From NCBI GenBank assembly GCA_964416595.1, contig CAYQES010000024.1, forward strand, positions 1-45,558: a stretch of DNA of 45,558 bases, in the 5' to 3' direction. Positions 37,138 through 44,639 of this stretch are shown piece by piece. The notes beneath the pieces are model-generated. The model saw only the letters and a program-made list of their open reading frames with translations. It did not search any database and was not told the DNA's origin. The position numbers and the translations under genes are program-made. The DNA comes from JAKFYM01 sp964416595 (lineage in GTDB: Bacteria; Bdellovibrionota; UBA1018; CAIPTA01). Positions within the stretch are counted from its first letter, which is position 1; each line of letters begins with the position of its first letter.

Positions 37138-38595
37138 TTATTTACGATTGGAAACTTTGATCAAAGATTCTACGATCACAGCCAAGGGAGAGCCACCTTC
37201 GGAATTGCGGGTAGCTACTTCTTGCCACTCTCTTGGCATGGGCTTTTTTCCATCCCAGAGTTTAACGGAACCAAGCATTTCATCGCCAGGGGAGAGGGCG
37301 CGGGCACCTGGAACGGGAGTCCAGAGAAAATCTGGGTGGGCGTTGCGGTACCATTCGCCACCAACGATATTACCGTCAGCATCGAGTTCCAAATCGTATT
37401 CGTAAGTAACGGCGTTATCCGCATCGTTAGCTGGGGTGTCGGTATCATCAACAGTGGGCATGGTTTCTACTACGTATTTTATATACATAGAAATCCCCAC
37501 CACATGGGTGGCTTTATCGGAACGGAATTTCTTGAATTTATCTTTCGTGAAATCCGCAATCGCCACCTTGGCATCTTCCAGTTTTTTCACTTCTTTTAGG
37601 GTTTGTGGGTTGAAGTAGGTGTAGGCGTAGGAAACGATTGGATGGTTCCACACCTCAGCATCGAAGGTGGCATCCATCACCATACTTCGCTTGCTTACGC
37701 CGATCTGGTTCACAACCGCAGTGTGCCAGGAACCGGGATTAGTATCGAAGCAGTCTTGATCGATCACTCGGCCTTGCGCATTTTTCTTGGGTTTTTTTAC
37801 GTTGCAGCGACCACCGATAAATTTTGTTTCCACATCATTTTGTGCCCAGAGAAGTGAGGTGAGGGCTTTGATATCGCTGGGATAGAATTTGATTTGAGTT
37901 CGGCCATCTGCTGCCATCATGGTTACAGAACTTGTTGGGCGAGGGGCCATATAGGAAGCGGGTGCCCAGCCGTGGCAAATACCCATCCAGGTTTCCACCT
38001 TGCCACTGGACTCGTAATAATCTTGGCCTTGGGAGAGAGCTACTTTGGTGAGGGTTTTGTTTTTATCGCCTACAAGAAGATCATATTTTTCAGCGGGAGA
38101 GAGTTTGTCTATAGAGGAGGAGCTAAGTTCATTCAGGTTTTTTAGGATGAAATCGCTATTCTTTTTCCAATTTTCTACGTTCGGGAAGTTTTCATCCGCA
38201 TAGCGAAAAGCGGTTTGGCCAGAATAGAGTGCCCAATAATGATCAGACCAGGGCGCCGATTTTACTGCACCTTTTTTTAACTTTTCCATTTCTTTCAAAT
38301 TGCGGATCAGGGCTTCGCCATTATCCACAAGTTCTTCTGGAAGATCGTTACCCTCTATCGCGGCTCGGCCTGAGAGAGTGTTGCGGGTTTGATTTTTCGC
38401 ATGGATATAACGCTGTTCTTTGATTTCGGGGATGGAGAAGAGGGAAACGGGGTTTTTCTTCTCTTTTGTTGGCACTGTATCGAGGAATTTTTGGGGATCT
38501 TTATCGAATTCCTGGAGGCGTTGCTCTAGGGTTTGGGCAGCCCAAGCGGTGGGGGTGAGGGAAAGGGCTATGGCGAAAAAATACAGTGATTTCAT
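37138..38595 (-). CDS. Secreted transglutaminase-elicitor (GP42-like) protein
   Basis: 485 residues from the ATG at 38595, which has AAGGAG upstream; an in-frame start 48 bases earlier has none. Signal peptide ends in TAWAA before QTLEQRL. The core (about residues 180-400) has the landmarks of the transglutaminase elicitor family first known from oomycete GP42: the catalytic Cys in WMGICHGWAPAS, then PSDIKALTSLLWA, FIGGRCN, the catalytic His in PGSWHTAVVNQIG, and MDATFDAEVWNHPIVSYAYTYFNP. GP42-type enzymes crosslink proteins through Gln and Lys. The start is 11 bp before the C11 peptidase gene, so they are probably cotranscribed. The family call is from remembered motifs; the biochemical substrate is unknown. 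Confidence 0.82.
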   Translation of the reverse strand: MKSLYFFAIALSLTPTAWAAQTLEQRLQEFDKDPQKFLDTVPTKEKKNPVSLFSIPEIKEQRYIHAKNQTRNTLSGRAAIEGNDLPEELVDNGEALIRNLKEMEKLKKGAVKSAPWSDHYWALYSGQTAFRYADENFPNVENWKKNSDFILKNLNELSSSSIDKLSPAEKYDLLVGDKNKTLTKVALSQGQDYYESSGKVETWMGICHGWAPASYMAPRPTSSVTMMAADGRTQIKFYPSDIKALTSLLWAQNDVETKFIGGRCNVKKPKKNAQGRVIDQDCFDTNPGSWHTAVVNQIGVSKRSMVMDATFDAEVWNHPIVSYAYTYFNPQTLKEVKKLEDAKVAIADFTKDKFKKFRSDKATHVVGISMYIKYVVETMPTVDDTDTPANDADNAVTYEYDLELDADGNIVGGEWYRNAHPDFLWTPVPGARALSPGDEMLGSVKLWDGKKPMPREWQEVATRNSEGGSPLAVIVESLIKVSNRK

Positions 38596-38658
38596 TGACT
38601 TCTCCTTAAATCCCGTTGAATTACACAAAATTTCCGACACCATAACACCGCCATTTAA

Positions 38659-38673
38659 TGCGATGCAATATAA
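38659..38673 (+). promoter_or_regulatory. Shared -10-proximal element between divergent secreted-protein genes
   Basis: TGCGATGCAATATAA. It contains the -10 hexamer TATAAA (38669-38674) preceded by the GC-rich element shared with sites at 39937, 42683 and 45436. Read on the other strand it also gives TGCATCGCATTAAA, so it could serve the minus-strand transglutaminase gene as well. Confidence 0.45.
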
Positions 38674-38744
38674 AAGTGGGCGATTCAGCCAATTGCTCTC
38701 CGCGGCTGGCTTCGTTATAAATTTGAGCGAGAGAGAGGTTTCTT

Positions 38745-39296
38745 ATGAAGCTCCTATTTTTGTTGGCTTTGGCTCCGTTGGTGGTTTTTGCCCAAGAAAA
38801 ACCCAAAAGCCATCACAAGGCCTCTCAAACAAAAATTATTTGCAAAACGGGACCAGAAAAGCGGACGCCGGGCCAGCCACTCCGTTTATATTTTAATTAT
38901 AACCTGCCAATGGTTTTCGAAGCCGAGGATCCCACAGTGCCTTACGGGCGGCAGATGCTATTGCTCGCGGGCCGGCCTGTGATGCAGCTGTTTTTCGAGA
39001 AGGCTCCGGGAGCGGCTGGTGAAAACGGTGAGCTCCTGCAGCCTATGCAATGCGCCTTTGCTCGCCGAGCTGTGAAGGCCGGGGAGCCGAGCCAGGTGCA
39101 AATCTTGTTGCCCTCTACTCAAGTGCACTGGCTTTCCCAGACCATTGGCCAACGGGTCCAGGGCCCTACCGTGGATCGGGCTGCCTTAACCCCGGCGGGG
39201 GATTGGAGCTTTGCCTCCCAGTTTGAGCGCGTTTTTTCTGTAGAAATCGAAGATATGAAAAATTTTGTGACTACGCAAATGCCGAAGGAAATCTGA
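38745..39296 (+). CDS. Secreted protein of unknown function
   Basis: 183 residues with signal peptide MKLLFLLALAPLVVFA, cut before QEKPKSHHK. GAGAGAGG precedes the ATG. The mature chain begins with a basic stretch, then a beta-rich body (PGQPLRLYFNYNLPMVFEAEDPTVPYGRQMLLLAG) and two Cys (IICKTG, QCAFARR). No family recognised. It is divergent from the transglutaminase gene, and a tRNA-Pro follows 82 bp downstream. The Gln/Pro-rich middle and the two-Cys layout recall other exported proteins of this window. No function given. Confidence 0.8.
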   Translation: MKLLFLLALAPLVVFAQEKPKSHHKASQTKIICKTGPEKRTPGQPLRLYFNYNLPMVFEAEDPTVPYGRQMLLLAGRPVMQLFFEKAPGAAGENGELLQPMQCAFARRAVKAGEPSQVQILLPSTQVHWLSQTIGQRVQGPTVDRAALTPAGDWSFASQFERVFSVEIEDMKNFVTTQMPKEI

Positions 39297-39378
39297 GTTT
39301 CCTACTAGGCGTTTTTAGTTGGCGATTTTTCATTCAAAGCCCAAGAAAAATGTAGTAGTTCAAGATTTCGAAAAAGCT

Positions 39379-39456
39379 CGGGGTGTGGCGCAGCCTGGCT
39401 AGCGCGCTTCGTTCGGGACGAAGAGGTCGTGGGTTCGAATCCCGCCACCCCGACCA
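39379..39456 (+). tRNA. tRNA-Pro (anticodon CGG)
   Basis: 78 bases including CCA. Acceptor CGGGGTG pairs with CACCCCG, followed by discriminator A and an encoded CCA (39454-39456). The anticodon stem CTTCG/CGAAG closes a TTCGGGA loop, so the anticodon is CGG (reads CCG, proline). The D-arm GCGCAGCCTGGCTAGCGC and T-arm GTGGGTTCGAATCCCGC are nearly the same as in the GGG isoacceptor at 34539. Confidence 0.95.
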
Positions 39457-39466
39457 ATTAAACATT

Positions 39467-39498
39467 CAGATATCAGATATCCCGATATCTGATATCTG
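39467..39498. repeat. Perfect 15-bp inverted repeat with 2-base loop
   Basis: CAGATATCAGATATC (39467-39481), CC, and its exact complement (39484-39498). Each arm repeats CAGATAT with a 7-base period. It lies 10 bases after tRNA-Pro(CGG) and 8 bp beyond the stop of the minus-strand gene at 39507. No U-tract. It may end or stabilise either transcript. Confidence 0.85.
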
Positions 39499-39506
39499 TT
39501 CTGGAT

Positions 39507-39875
39507 TTAGTATTTGGAATTATGGCGGGTTAAATCCTGGTACGCGCCTTCTACACAGGTCATAGCCAGTTTTTTCACTTTGCGGCGGCCAAGCTTAAGG
39601 CCATCGGGGAATTGCAATTCACCGGTGAGTTTTTCCGCATTAAATAAAAAGCGTACATTGCTGTCACAATCTTCTGTGGATAGATAGAGCGCAGGGTTGC
39701 CGCCAATAGGCTTGGTGAGAATGCAGTTCGTGTTATTGTCGAAAAAGTCTGCCTGGAGAGTGCCTACGCGTACGGTCCAATCGTCAAAATCGTTCACGAG
39801 GGTGCAGGTGTAGTCATAGGTTTCTGCTTGGGCCAAGCAGGTTGCCAAGGAAAAAATTAGCAGTAAATATTTCAT
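39507..39875 (-). CDS. Small secreted protein of unknown function
   Basis: 122 residues from the ATG at 39875 (in-frame TTG at 39881 is less likely). Signal peptide MKYLLLIFSLATCLAQA, cut before ETYDYTC. The mature ~105 residues are beta-rich with five Cys (YTCTL, NCILT, EDCDSN, MTCVEG and one in the leader), so disulfides are likely. Layout and length resemble the other small exported proteins at 41204 and 45401. The shared -10-proximal element lies about 60 bp upstream at 39937-39951. No family recognised. Confidence 0.75.
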   Translation of the reverse strand: MKYLLLIFSLATCLAQAETYDYTCTLVNDFDDWTVRVGTLQADFFDNNTNCILTKPIGGNPALYLSTEDCDSNVRFLFNAEKLTGELQFPDGLKLGRRKVKKLAMTCVEGAYQDLTRHNSKY

Positions 39876-39936
39876 ATTCAAGTTTCCGTATGATTATTCA
39901 TTGTAGTAACAAACGAAATTCATGGCGGAACTAAAC

Positions 39937-39951
39937 ATATATTGCGATGCG
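39937..39951 (-). promoter_or_regulatory. Shared -10-proximal element before a small secreted protein gene
   Basis: Minus strand CGCATCGCAATATAT, ending in the -10-like TATATG. It is almost the same as the elements at 38659, 42683 and 45436. The gene start is about 60 bp downstream. Confidence 0.45.
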
Positions 39952-40005
39952 GTATTTTGGAGGTGTTATTTAATAAAAAAGTTAACTTTCAATGATTTTT
40001 AGGAA

Positions 40006-40752
40006 TCATTGCATGTTTTCCATCCGCAGGGCTTCCCGATCCCGCTTTTCCTGCTCCATTTCCTTGCGATCATAAACTCCAATCGCCTCCCGAATCCACG
40101 CAAATAGAGGCAGGCCCGCCTCAAAGGAGCGCAGCACGGTGTTGGCAAAATCCTTGGAAGTTACTTCTTTTCGGGTGAACTGCCGGCGTAAGAAAAACTG
40201 TTTATACCAAAGGTATTTGGCCGCCGGATCTTGCTCGGAATAATCCTTAGGGAAGCGTTTGTATTTTTCGTCCGCGAGGCCTCCCCAGTATTTTTTCAAT
40301 TTCGGATCCTTCAAGATTTTATCCACAGTGGCATAATCTCTCACAAGGGCGGCCCGGAGGCGCTTGATCTGCCGGCTTGAAGGGCCATAGAGGCCCATTC
40401 CCATTACGTTATCATCCTTTTCGTCACCCAGGTGCAAGTACAGCCCGGGATTCCATTCAAAGATGGACGTTTGTTTTTCGGAGAGGAAAAACATGCATCC
40501 CGCCTTCACCCAGCCGAGCTCTTGGGCTTTATTTTCCGGGCGCAAGGGGCGGGAAATTTTTCGAGGAGTTAAAGCGATATGGGGCAATTTTTCGGAGTAA
40601 CGGAAATCAATTTCCCGGATTACTTCCGCAAAAGGTGCTTTCACGGCGGATTCATAAAGATCTTTATTTTTCGTAAACCATTCCTTCTTCTTCTTATTCT
40701 TCTTGGCGAGATCAAAGTACTGGAAGGTTTTACGGGTAAATAGGGGTTTCAT
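40006..40752 (-). CDS. DUF2461-family protein
   Basis: 248 residues, no signal peptide, so cytoplasmic. The opening FQYFDLAKKNKKKKEWFTKNKDLYESAVKAPF matches the pattern of the DUF2461 (TIGR02453) family (F-x-x-L-x-x-N-N-x-x-x-W-F-x-x-n-k-x-x-Y-x-x-x-v-x-x-P). It continues with CMFFLSEKQTSIFEWNPGLYLHLGDEKD and GLYGPSSRQIKRLRAAL, also typical. The function of this family is unknown. A C-terminal Glu/Lys/Arg-rich tail ends the protein. Its promoter has an extended -10 (TGGTATAAT) at 40781-40789 inside the end of the preceding gene. It is one of few non-exported proteins in this part of the window. Confidence 0.85.
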   Translation of the reverse strand: MKPLFTRKTFQYFDLAKKNKKKKEWFTKNKDLYESAVKAPFAEVIREIDFRYSEKLPHIALTPRKISRPLRPENKAQELGWVKAGCMFFLSEKQTSIFEWNPGLYLHLGDEKDDNVMGMGLYGPSSRQIKRLRAALVRDYATVDKILKDPKLKKYWGGLADEKYKRFPKDYSEQDPAAKYLWYKQFFLRRQFTRKEVTSKDFANTVLRSFEAGLPLFAWIREAIGVYDRKEMEQEKRDREALRMENMQ

Positions 40753-40780
40753 GCTTTAGCTCCTGGTTACAAGGGGCTGT

Positions 40781-40789
40781 ATTATACCA
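40781..40789 (-). promoter_or_regulatory. Extended -10 promoter of the DUF2461 gene
   Basis: Minus strand TGGTATAAT: a perfect TATAAT (40786-40781) with the TGn extension. The gene starts at 40752. No clear -35 is seen 17 bp upstream, as expected for extended -10 promoters. Confidence 0.5.
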
Positions 40790-40796
40790 CAAAGCC

Positions 40797-41204
40797 TTAC
40801 TTTCGATCGTAAGCGCTGTATTCACAGTCCCGATCGCGGTCGATTTCGCTACCGAATGAATCGCCAACGATTTTGCACACTAGGCCAAAATTTTGGGTTT
40901 TTAGAAAGCTTTTCATTGCTTGGTAAAAGGAAATGGCAATGTCTTCTCTCGGAGAGGGGTTCTTTATCGCAAGATAACGGGAACTAGGGCGGCAGCCGTT
41001 GGTTGGGCTCATATCCCGGCCTTTTAGTTTGCGGCAAAGTTTGGTTTGGATAGCACTGGCCTCTAAAATATCTTTCGAATAGGCGGAGATGAAATAATCT
41101 GCGTCTTTAGTGCCGCAGCGGATTTGGCAAATAAAATCCTCATTGCTGCTGGCATAGGCCTCTAGCGCGATCAGACTCAAGATTAGCGATAGAATGGTTT
41201 TCAT
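40797..41204 (-). CDS. Small secreted Cys-rich protein of unknown function
   Basis: 135 residues. Signal peptide MKTILSLILSLIALEAYA, cut before SSNEDFIC. Six Cys in the mature part (FICQIRCG, LCRKL, NGCRPS, LVCKIVG, DCEYS) suggest three disulfides. AAGGAG precedes the start. It starts 15 bp after the stop of the serine hydrolase gene upstream and is probably cotranscribed with it. Small, basic-and-acidic patched, helix-rich middle (FYQAMKSFLKT). No family recognised; it could be a partner or inhibitor of the hydrolase, which is inference from the operon only. Confidence 0.75.
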   Translation of the reverse strand: MKTILSLILSLIALEAYASSNEDFICQIRCGTKDADYFISAYSKDILEASAIQTKLCRKLKGRDMSPTNGCRPSSRYLAIKNPSPREDIAISFYQAMKSFLKTQNFGLVCKIVGDSFGSEIDRDRDCEYSAYDRK

Positions 41205-41219
41205 GATTAGAACTCCTTT

Positions 41220-42653
41220 TTAATTACAACGGGAAAATTTAATGGGCTTGTTGCTGCTGTCTTCTATTGACCAATCTAGAGATTGTACGTTGCCCTCTTC
41301 ATCGGCCTGGAAGTTTAGGTATTTAATTTGGCTCGGCACTCCCTGGATAAAAAATCTAAGACCCCCGGCGGCGGTGATAGCGGCTTCGATTATGTTGAGC
41401 TTAATCACTAAAGATTGGGACTCGTTGTCTAGGTAAACTTTCGTTCTGCCATAAGCTTTATGGCAGAAATTGCCTGTAAATTGAGAAAGAGGAAACTTTG
41501 CCGGGGCGGGGTTGAGATCAGGATAGAGTTTTTTATTTTCTTCCGTTTCTTTGGCCTCGGCATCTTTTCCTTCTTGCACGAAATCTCTTAAGGGTAAATC
41601 TAATAAGTGGAACCACAAACGACTGGCAATCCATTGAGGTGCAATACCTGCATCATTCATGAGCACCACCACGCCTAATTTGCGGCCAGGCATCCAGGAA
41701 ACGTTGGCCGTGAAACCGTCAATCCCGCCGTCATGGGTGAGTACAGTTTCGCCAAGTAATTTATCCGTGATCTCCCAGCCCATGCCGTAGCTAGCTTCAC
41801 CCATTTGGGAATAAGGTTTGTAGGTTTCCTGGAGGGAGGCTAGCGAAACAACCTGCTGGCCATTGAATTTCCCGCCCTGTAGATGGAACTGCAGCCACTT
41901 GGCCATATCATTGAGGTTGGAATAAATGCCGCCTGCGGGATTGGCGGCGTGGATATCGTAAAAAGGAATAAGAGTGGATCCTTCGTAAGGAAGGGCGTGG
42001 TCCGGAAACGCTTGGGTAGCAGCTAGGGAGGCGTTGGTTTCGGTCATGCCTAAAGGATGCAGGATTTTTTCTTGGAGGAGGTTTTCCCAAGTGGCATGGG
42101 CTACGGTTTCAGCTATCACGCCCGCGGCCACCCACATCCAGTTATTATAAATAAATTTTGTGCGAGGGGGGGCGGAGATATCGAGATAGGGAATGGTGGC
42201 GAACATTTCTTCTCGGCTAGCATCCCGGTGGTACCACCCTAGATCGTGGCGGCCTACGCCTGTCCAATGGCTCATGAGATCCCGTAGAGTGAGAATGCGG
42301 GAGACTTCGGAATCTTGGATCGCAAAATCCGGGCGGTAGTTTTGCACGGGGCGATCGAAATTGATGAGGCCTTTGTCTCGGAGGGAAGCGAGGATCACGC
42401 CGGTGAAGGCTTTGCTGGTGGAACCGATGGCATAGAGGGTGTGGGGAGTAACGGGCAATTTCTTTTCTAGATCCCGGTAGCCTTTAGTGATTTGCAGGAT
42501 GGGTCCGTTTTCATCCACCACCTGGATGGCGATGCCGGGCATGTTCTGCTCCCGCATTACTTTTTCTATGTAAGTTTCAAAATCCGCGCGCCAAGCGAAA
42601 TCCTGGGCGTGGCTTAAGGGGAGAAAAAGGAGTGAGAGAAAAAGAGCGAGCAT
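41220..42653 (-). CDS. Secreted serine hydrolase, class C beta-lactamase / penicillin-binding fold
   Basis: 477 residues with signal peptide (MLALFLSLLFLPLSHAQ, cut before DFAWR). The beta-lactamase/DD-peptidase superfamily motifs are complete: SxxK in AIGSTSKAFTG (catalytic Ser and Lys), YxN in YNNWMWVAAG, and HxG (in place of KTG) in THDGGIDGFTANVSWMPG. Relatives include LACTB-type and esterase/DD-carboxypeptidase-like enzymes rather than true beta-lactamases. The C-terminal ~110 residues are a beta domain of the type often found after this core. It acts in the periplasm or outside. It has a promoter with the shared -10-proximal element (42683-42697) and a partner gene 15 bp downstream. Confidence 0.92.
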   Translation of the reverse strand: MLALFLSLLFLPLSHAQDFAWRADFETYIEKVMREQNMPGIAIQVVDENGPILQITKGYRDLEKKLPVTPHTLYAIGSTSKAFTGVILASLRDKGLINFDRPVQNYRPDFAIQDSEVSRILTLRDLMSHWTGVGRHDLGWYHRDASREEMFATIPYLDISAPPRTKFIYNNWMWVAAGVIAETVAHATWENLLQEKILHPLGMTETNASLAATQAFPDHALPYEGSTLIPFYDIHAANPAGGIYSNLNDMAKWLQFHLQGGKFNGQQVVSLASLQETYKPYSQMGEASYGMGWEITDKLLGETVLTHDGGIDGFTANVSWMPGRKLGVVVLMNDAGIAPQWIASRLWFHLLDLPLRDFVQEGKDAEAKETEENKKLYPDLNPAPAKFPLSQFTGNFCHKAYGRTKVYLDNESQSLVIKLNIIEAAITAAGGLRFFIQGVPSQIKYLNFQADEEGNVQSLDWSIEDSSNKPIKFSRCN

Positions 42654-42682
42654 GAAATTACCTCGGGTAAAAAGATGGACCC

Positions 42683-42697
42683 TTATATCGCAATGCA
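42683..42697 (-). promoter_or_regulatory. Shared -10-proximal element before the serine hydrolase gene
   Basis: Minus strand TGCATTGCGATATAA, with -10 TATAAG and a weak -35 (TTCGCA) 18 bp upstream. The start codon at 42653 is about 30 bases downstream. Same element as at 38659, 39937 and 45436. Confidence 0.5.
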
Positions 42698-42760
42698 GTA
42701 GGCGGTGCGAATATTAAATATTAATAAGTAAAATCAATGATTTAAATGTTATTTGGGTTG

Positions 42761-42858
42761 CCGCGGCGAGCTGGATGATTGAATCTAGATCCGAAGGTGA
42801 CGATTGGGATGATACCGTGATCTATACTGAGCTTTCTGGGTACTGGAGTAATCATTAA
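42761..42858 (+). pseudogene. Possible gene remnant
   Basis: One plus-strand frame reads VAAASWMIESRSEGDD and goes on for 17 more residues, ending GYWSNH and a stop just before a strong terminator. Upstream the frame closes without a normal start codon. It looks like the 3' end of a lost gene. An alternative is a 27-residue peptide from the internal ATG. Weak evidence. Confidence 0.25.
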
Positions 42859-42895
42859 ATCCCTCTCCGGAGCAAGAACACCCCAACCCAAAAAT

Positions 42896-42926
42896 AAAAA
42901 CCCCGCGCTAAACACGCGGGTTTTTT
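42896..42926. terminator. Intrinsic terminator, usable on both strands
   Basis: CCCGCG (42902-42907) and CGCGGG (42915-42920) pair around a 7-base loop. A run of A precedes and six T follow. It would end a plus-strand transcript from the upstream remnant, or a minus-strand one from the trypsin-like gene. Confidence 0.85.
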
Positions 42927-42989
42927 CTGTTTCAAAGATGCTTAATTTTTATTGAAGCGCGCAGAGGTATACTGCCGGACCAGAGCCTA

Positions 42990-43112
42990 ATGAATATGAG
43001 TTGCGAGCAACTTAAGAAAAAAAGTATCGATGTGCTGGAGGCTGCGGCTCCCGAGCAGACAAATACTGTCAATTGCGTGAACTGTGATTTCAAAGCAAAT
43101 GCAGAAAACTAA
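42990..43112 (+). CDS. Possible 40-residue CxxC peptide
   Basis: ATG at 42990 to TAA at 43110-43112: 40 residues, starting MNMSCEQLKKKSIDVLEAAA and ending with a CVNC pair. No Shine-Dalgarno sequence is seen and the frame is open further upstream. Codon use looks normal, and the Cys pair could bind metal or form a disulfide. No family and no expression evidence; it may be chance. Confidence 0.25.
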   Translation: MNMSCEQLKKKSIDVLEAAAPEQTNTVNCVNCDFKANAEN

Positions 43113-43146
43113 TGGTTTTGGGTCACGTATGTGTTGTGTCTAAGCG

Positions 43147-44466
43147 CTAGTTACAAACGCTCAAACTAACAGTTCTGTCATACGCATTTTTAGTGATGCT
43201 GTTCATGTCCAGAACGTAGCTAGATCCTTGCTTCTGTTCCAAAGTGAAATCCCAGTTTTGTGGTCTTTCCATGAAAGAGTATTTTCCGCGCAAATAACGG
43301 TCATACACTTTCATGAGTTTCAACACGGGCATATATACTTGTACGGTTGAATCATAGAGATCTACAAAATTGGGGCGAATGCAGTTGGGTACGAACGCTA
43401 TCGTTTTATCTGCGTTGCTTTTCAACTCCCATTTGAAGTGGTCGATCGCAGGATCGTTAATTTTTTCTACGGCTTTATCTAAAGCTTTGTCAAAGTCAGC
43501 ATTGTCGTTTTGTTTGATGAGATTCTCTTCGTCTGCTTTTCGCATTGCTGGAGTTTTGCAGGCGGAGGGAATAGATGCTTGGCTGCTGGCGCGATCGATT
43601 GCCACGCAGGAGAAATTGGTGGCCAAGCCCATCTTGGCTAAGCTGCCACCTTCTAAAGCTAAACTTTCGGAGTTTTGAATATTTTTCTGAATATCTGAGA
43701 GCTTCATTGTGGCGAAGATCACGCCAACAATCGCGCCATTAGACGAAAGCACGGGACCGCCCGAGTTTCCTGGAATTACTTCACACTGAAGGGAGGCGAT
43801 GTCCGCTTGAGGGTGTAAAAAGTTTGGAGCATGGTCAGTGCCATACATGGCTTGGCAACTTTCCTTTTTTTGTTCACCGCGAATGGACTTGTAACCTGTG
43901 GGATTTACTTTGTGTAAAAAATAGGTTTGGTTATCGATAAAGCCTTCGCGGTTGATGGCGAGCGCAGGGCGACTGCTGTTTTCCGCGAGCTGTAGGAAAG
44001 CGTAGTCAGGTTTACCAATAGTATCGTCGTGGGAAATGTCAGAGGCTTTGATTACTTTATCGCAAGCAATCTGCTCTTTTTCGTAGCTACCGTTTTCGGC
44101 AAAGTTCATCCAAATAAAATTTTTGCAGGATGCGCCTTTGTGTTTGAGGTTCTCGGGAATGCAGTGGCTATTGGTGGCGATCACATTGGGAGCGATGAGC
44201 GAGGCGCTGCACTGGCCGGCGGCATCGTTGCCTTTTTCGTCTTTAGTGGCCATGGAAAGCATGCCGACAGAGGGCGAGCAATCGGAGTCTGCGCAGGAAA
44301 CTTCGGCTTCTTTTGCTAGTTGTTGGGCGTGGGTTAAACTTTCGGCGGGTACGGTGTGGATGTATTGAGTGGAAGAGGGGCTTGAATTTTGAGGAGATTT
44401 TTTGTCGCCGCAACCAACGAAGGTAATGAGGGCGAGGAGAGCGAGGATTGGTGCTAGTGCGCGCAT
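43147..44466 (-). CDS. Trypsin-like (S1) serine protease lipoprotein
   Basis: 439 residues. A signal peptide with lipobox (ITFVGC, then GDKKSPQNSS) suggests a lipoprotein. The N-terminal ~245 residues hold the chymotrypsin-fold protease: His in VIATNSHCIP, Asp in KPDYAFLQL, Ser in VIPGNSGGPVLS, with a Cys next to the His that could pair with CKNF or a later Cys. The C-terminal ~180 residues (KADEENLIKQND...FKWELKSNADKTIAF...) are an extension without a recognised domain. Similar proteases are plentiful in predatory bacteria and degrade prey or host proteins. It has a sigma-70 promoter with an inverted repeat over the -35 (44517-44551). Confidence 0.92.
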   Translation of the reverse strand: MRALAPILALLALITFVGCGDKKSPQNSSPSSTQYIHTVPAESLTHAQQLAKEAEVSCADSDCSPSVGMLSMATKDEKGNDAAGQCSASLIAPNVIATNSHCIPENLKHKGASCKNFIWMNFAENGSYEKEQIACDKVIKASDISHDDTIGKPDYAFLQLAENSSRPALAINREGFIDNQTYFLHKVNPTGYKSIRGEQKKESCQAMYGTDHAPNFLHPQADIASLQCEVIPGNSGGPVLSSNGAIVGVIFATMKLSDIQKNIQNSESLALEGGSLAKMGLATNFSCVAIDRASSQASIPSACKTPAMRKADEENLIKQNDNADFDKALDKAVEKINDPAIDHFKWELKSNADKTIAFVPNCIRPNFVDLYDSTVQVYMPVLKLMKVYDRYLRGKYSFMERPQNWDFTLEQKQGSSYVLDMNSITKNAYDRTVSLSVCN

Positions 44467-44516
44467 GGAGAGCCTTTCTACAACAACGGAAAGCCGCAGG
44501 AACGAGGAGCGGGGAT

Positions 44517-44551
44517 ATAGTATGTTATGTGAGTAATTTAGTCAACTAAAT
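44517..44551 (-). promoter_or_regulatory. Promoter and inverted repeat of the trypsin-like protease gene
   Basis: Minus strand TTGACT (44545-44540), 17-bp spacer, TACTAT (44522-44517). The inverted repeat ATTTAGT-CA-ACTAAAT (44536-44551) covers the -35 and could be an operator. Further TTTAGT copies lie just upstream. Confidence 0.6.
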
Positions 44552-44639
44552 GATTGTTAGATTAGTTTAGTAAATTCAATGGTTTATACGTTGGTCGGGT
44601 GTGCGCTGGCGAGCGCGTGGGGGTAGAGAGAGAGGGGGC

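Larger units (their letters stand above)
42654..43146. other. 493-bp gap with a terminator, possible ORF relic and a possible small CxxC ORF
   Basis: Between the trypsin-like and serine hydrolase genes. It holds the promoter of the latter (42683-42697) and a plus-strand stretch at 42761-42858 that reads as protein but lacks a start. A terminator lies at 42896-42926 and a 40-codon plus-strand ORF at 42990-43112. Confidence 0.5.

Noticed and set aside
38420..38896. 158-codon plus-strand ORF
   Set aside because: It overlaps the start of the transglutaminase-like gene and the secreted gene at 38745 in other frames. No motif and no start signal.
34539..39456. Genomic island between the two tRNA-Pro genes
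   Set aside because: No integrase, no direct repeat of a tRNA end and no change in gene style inside versus outside. The tRNAs are on opposite strands.
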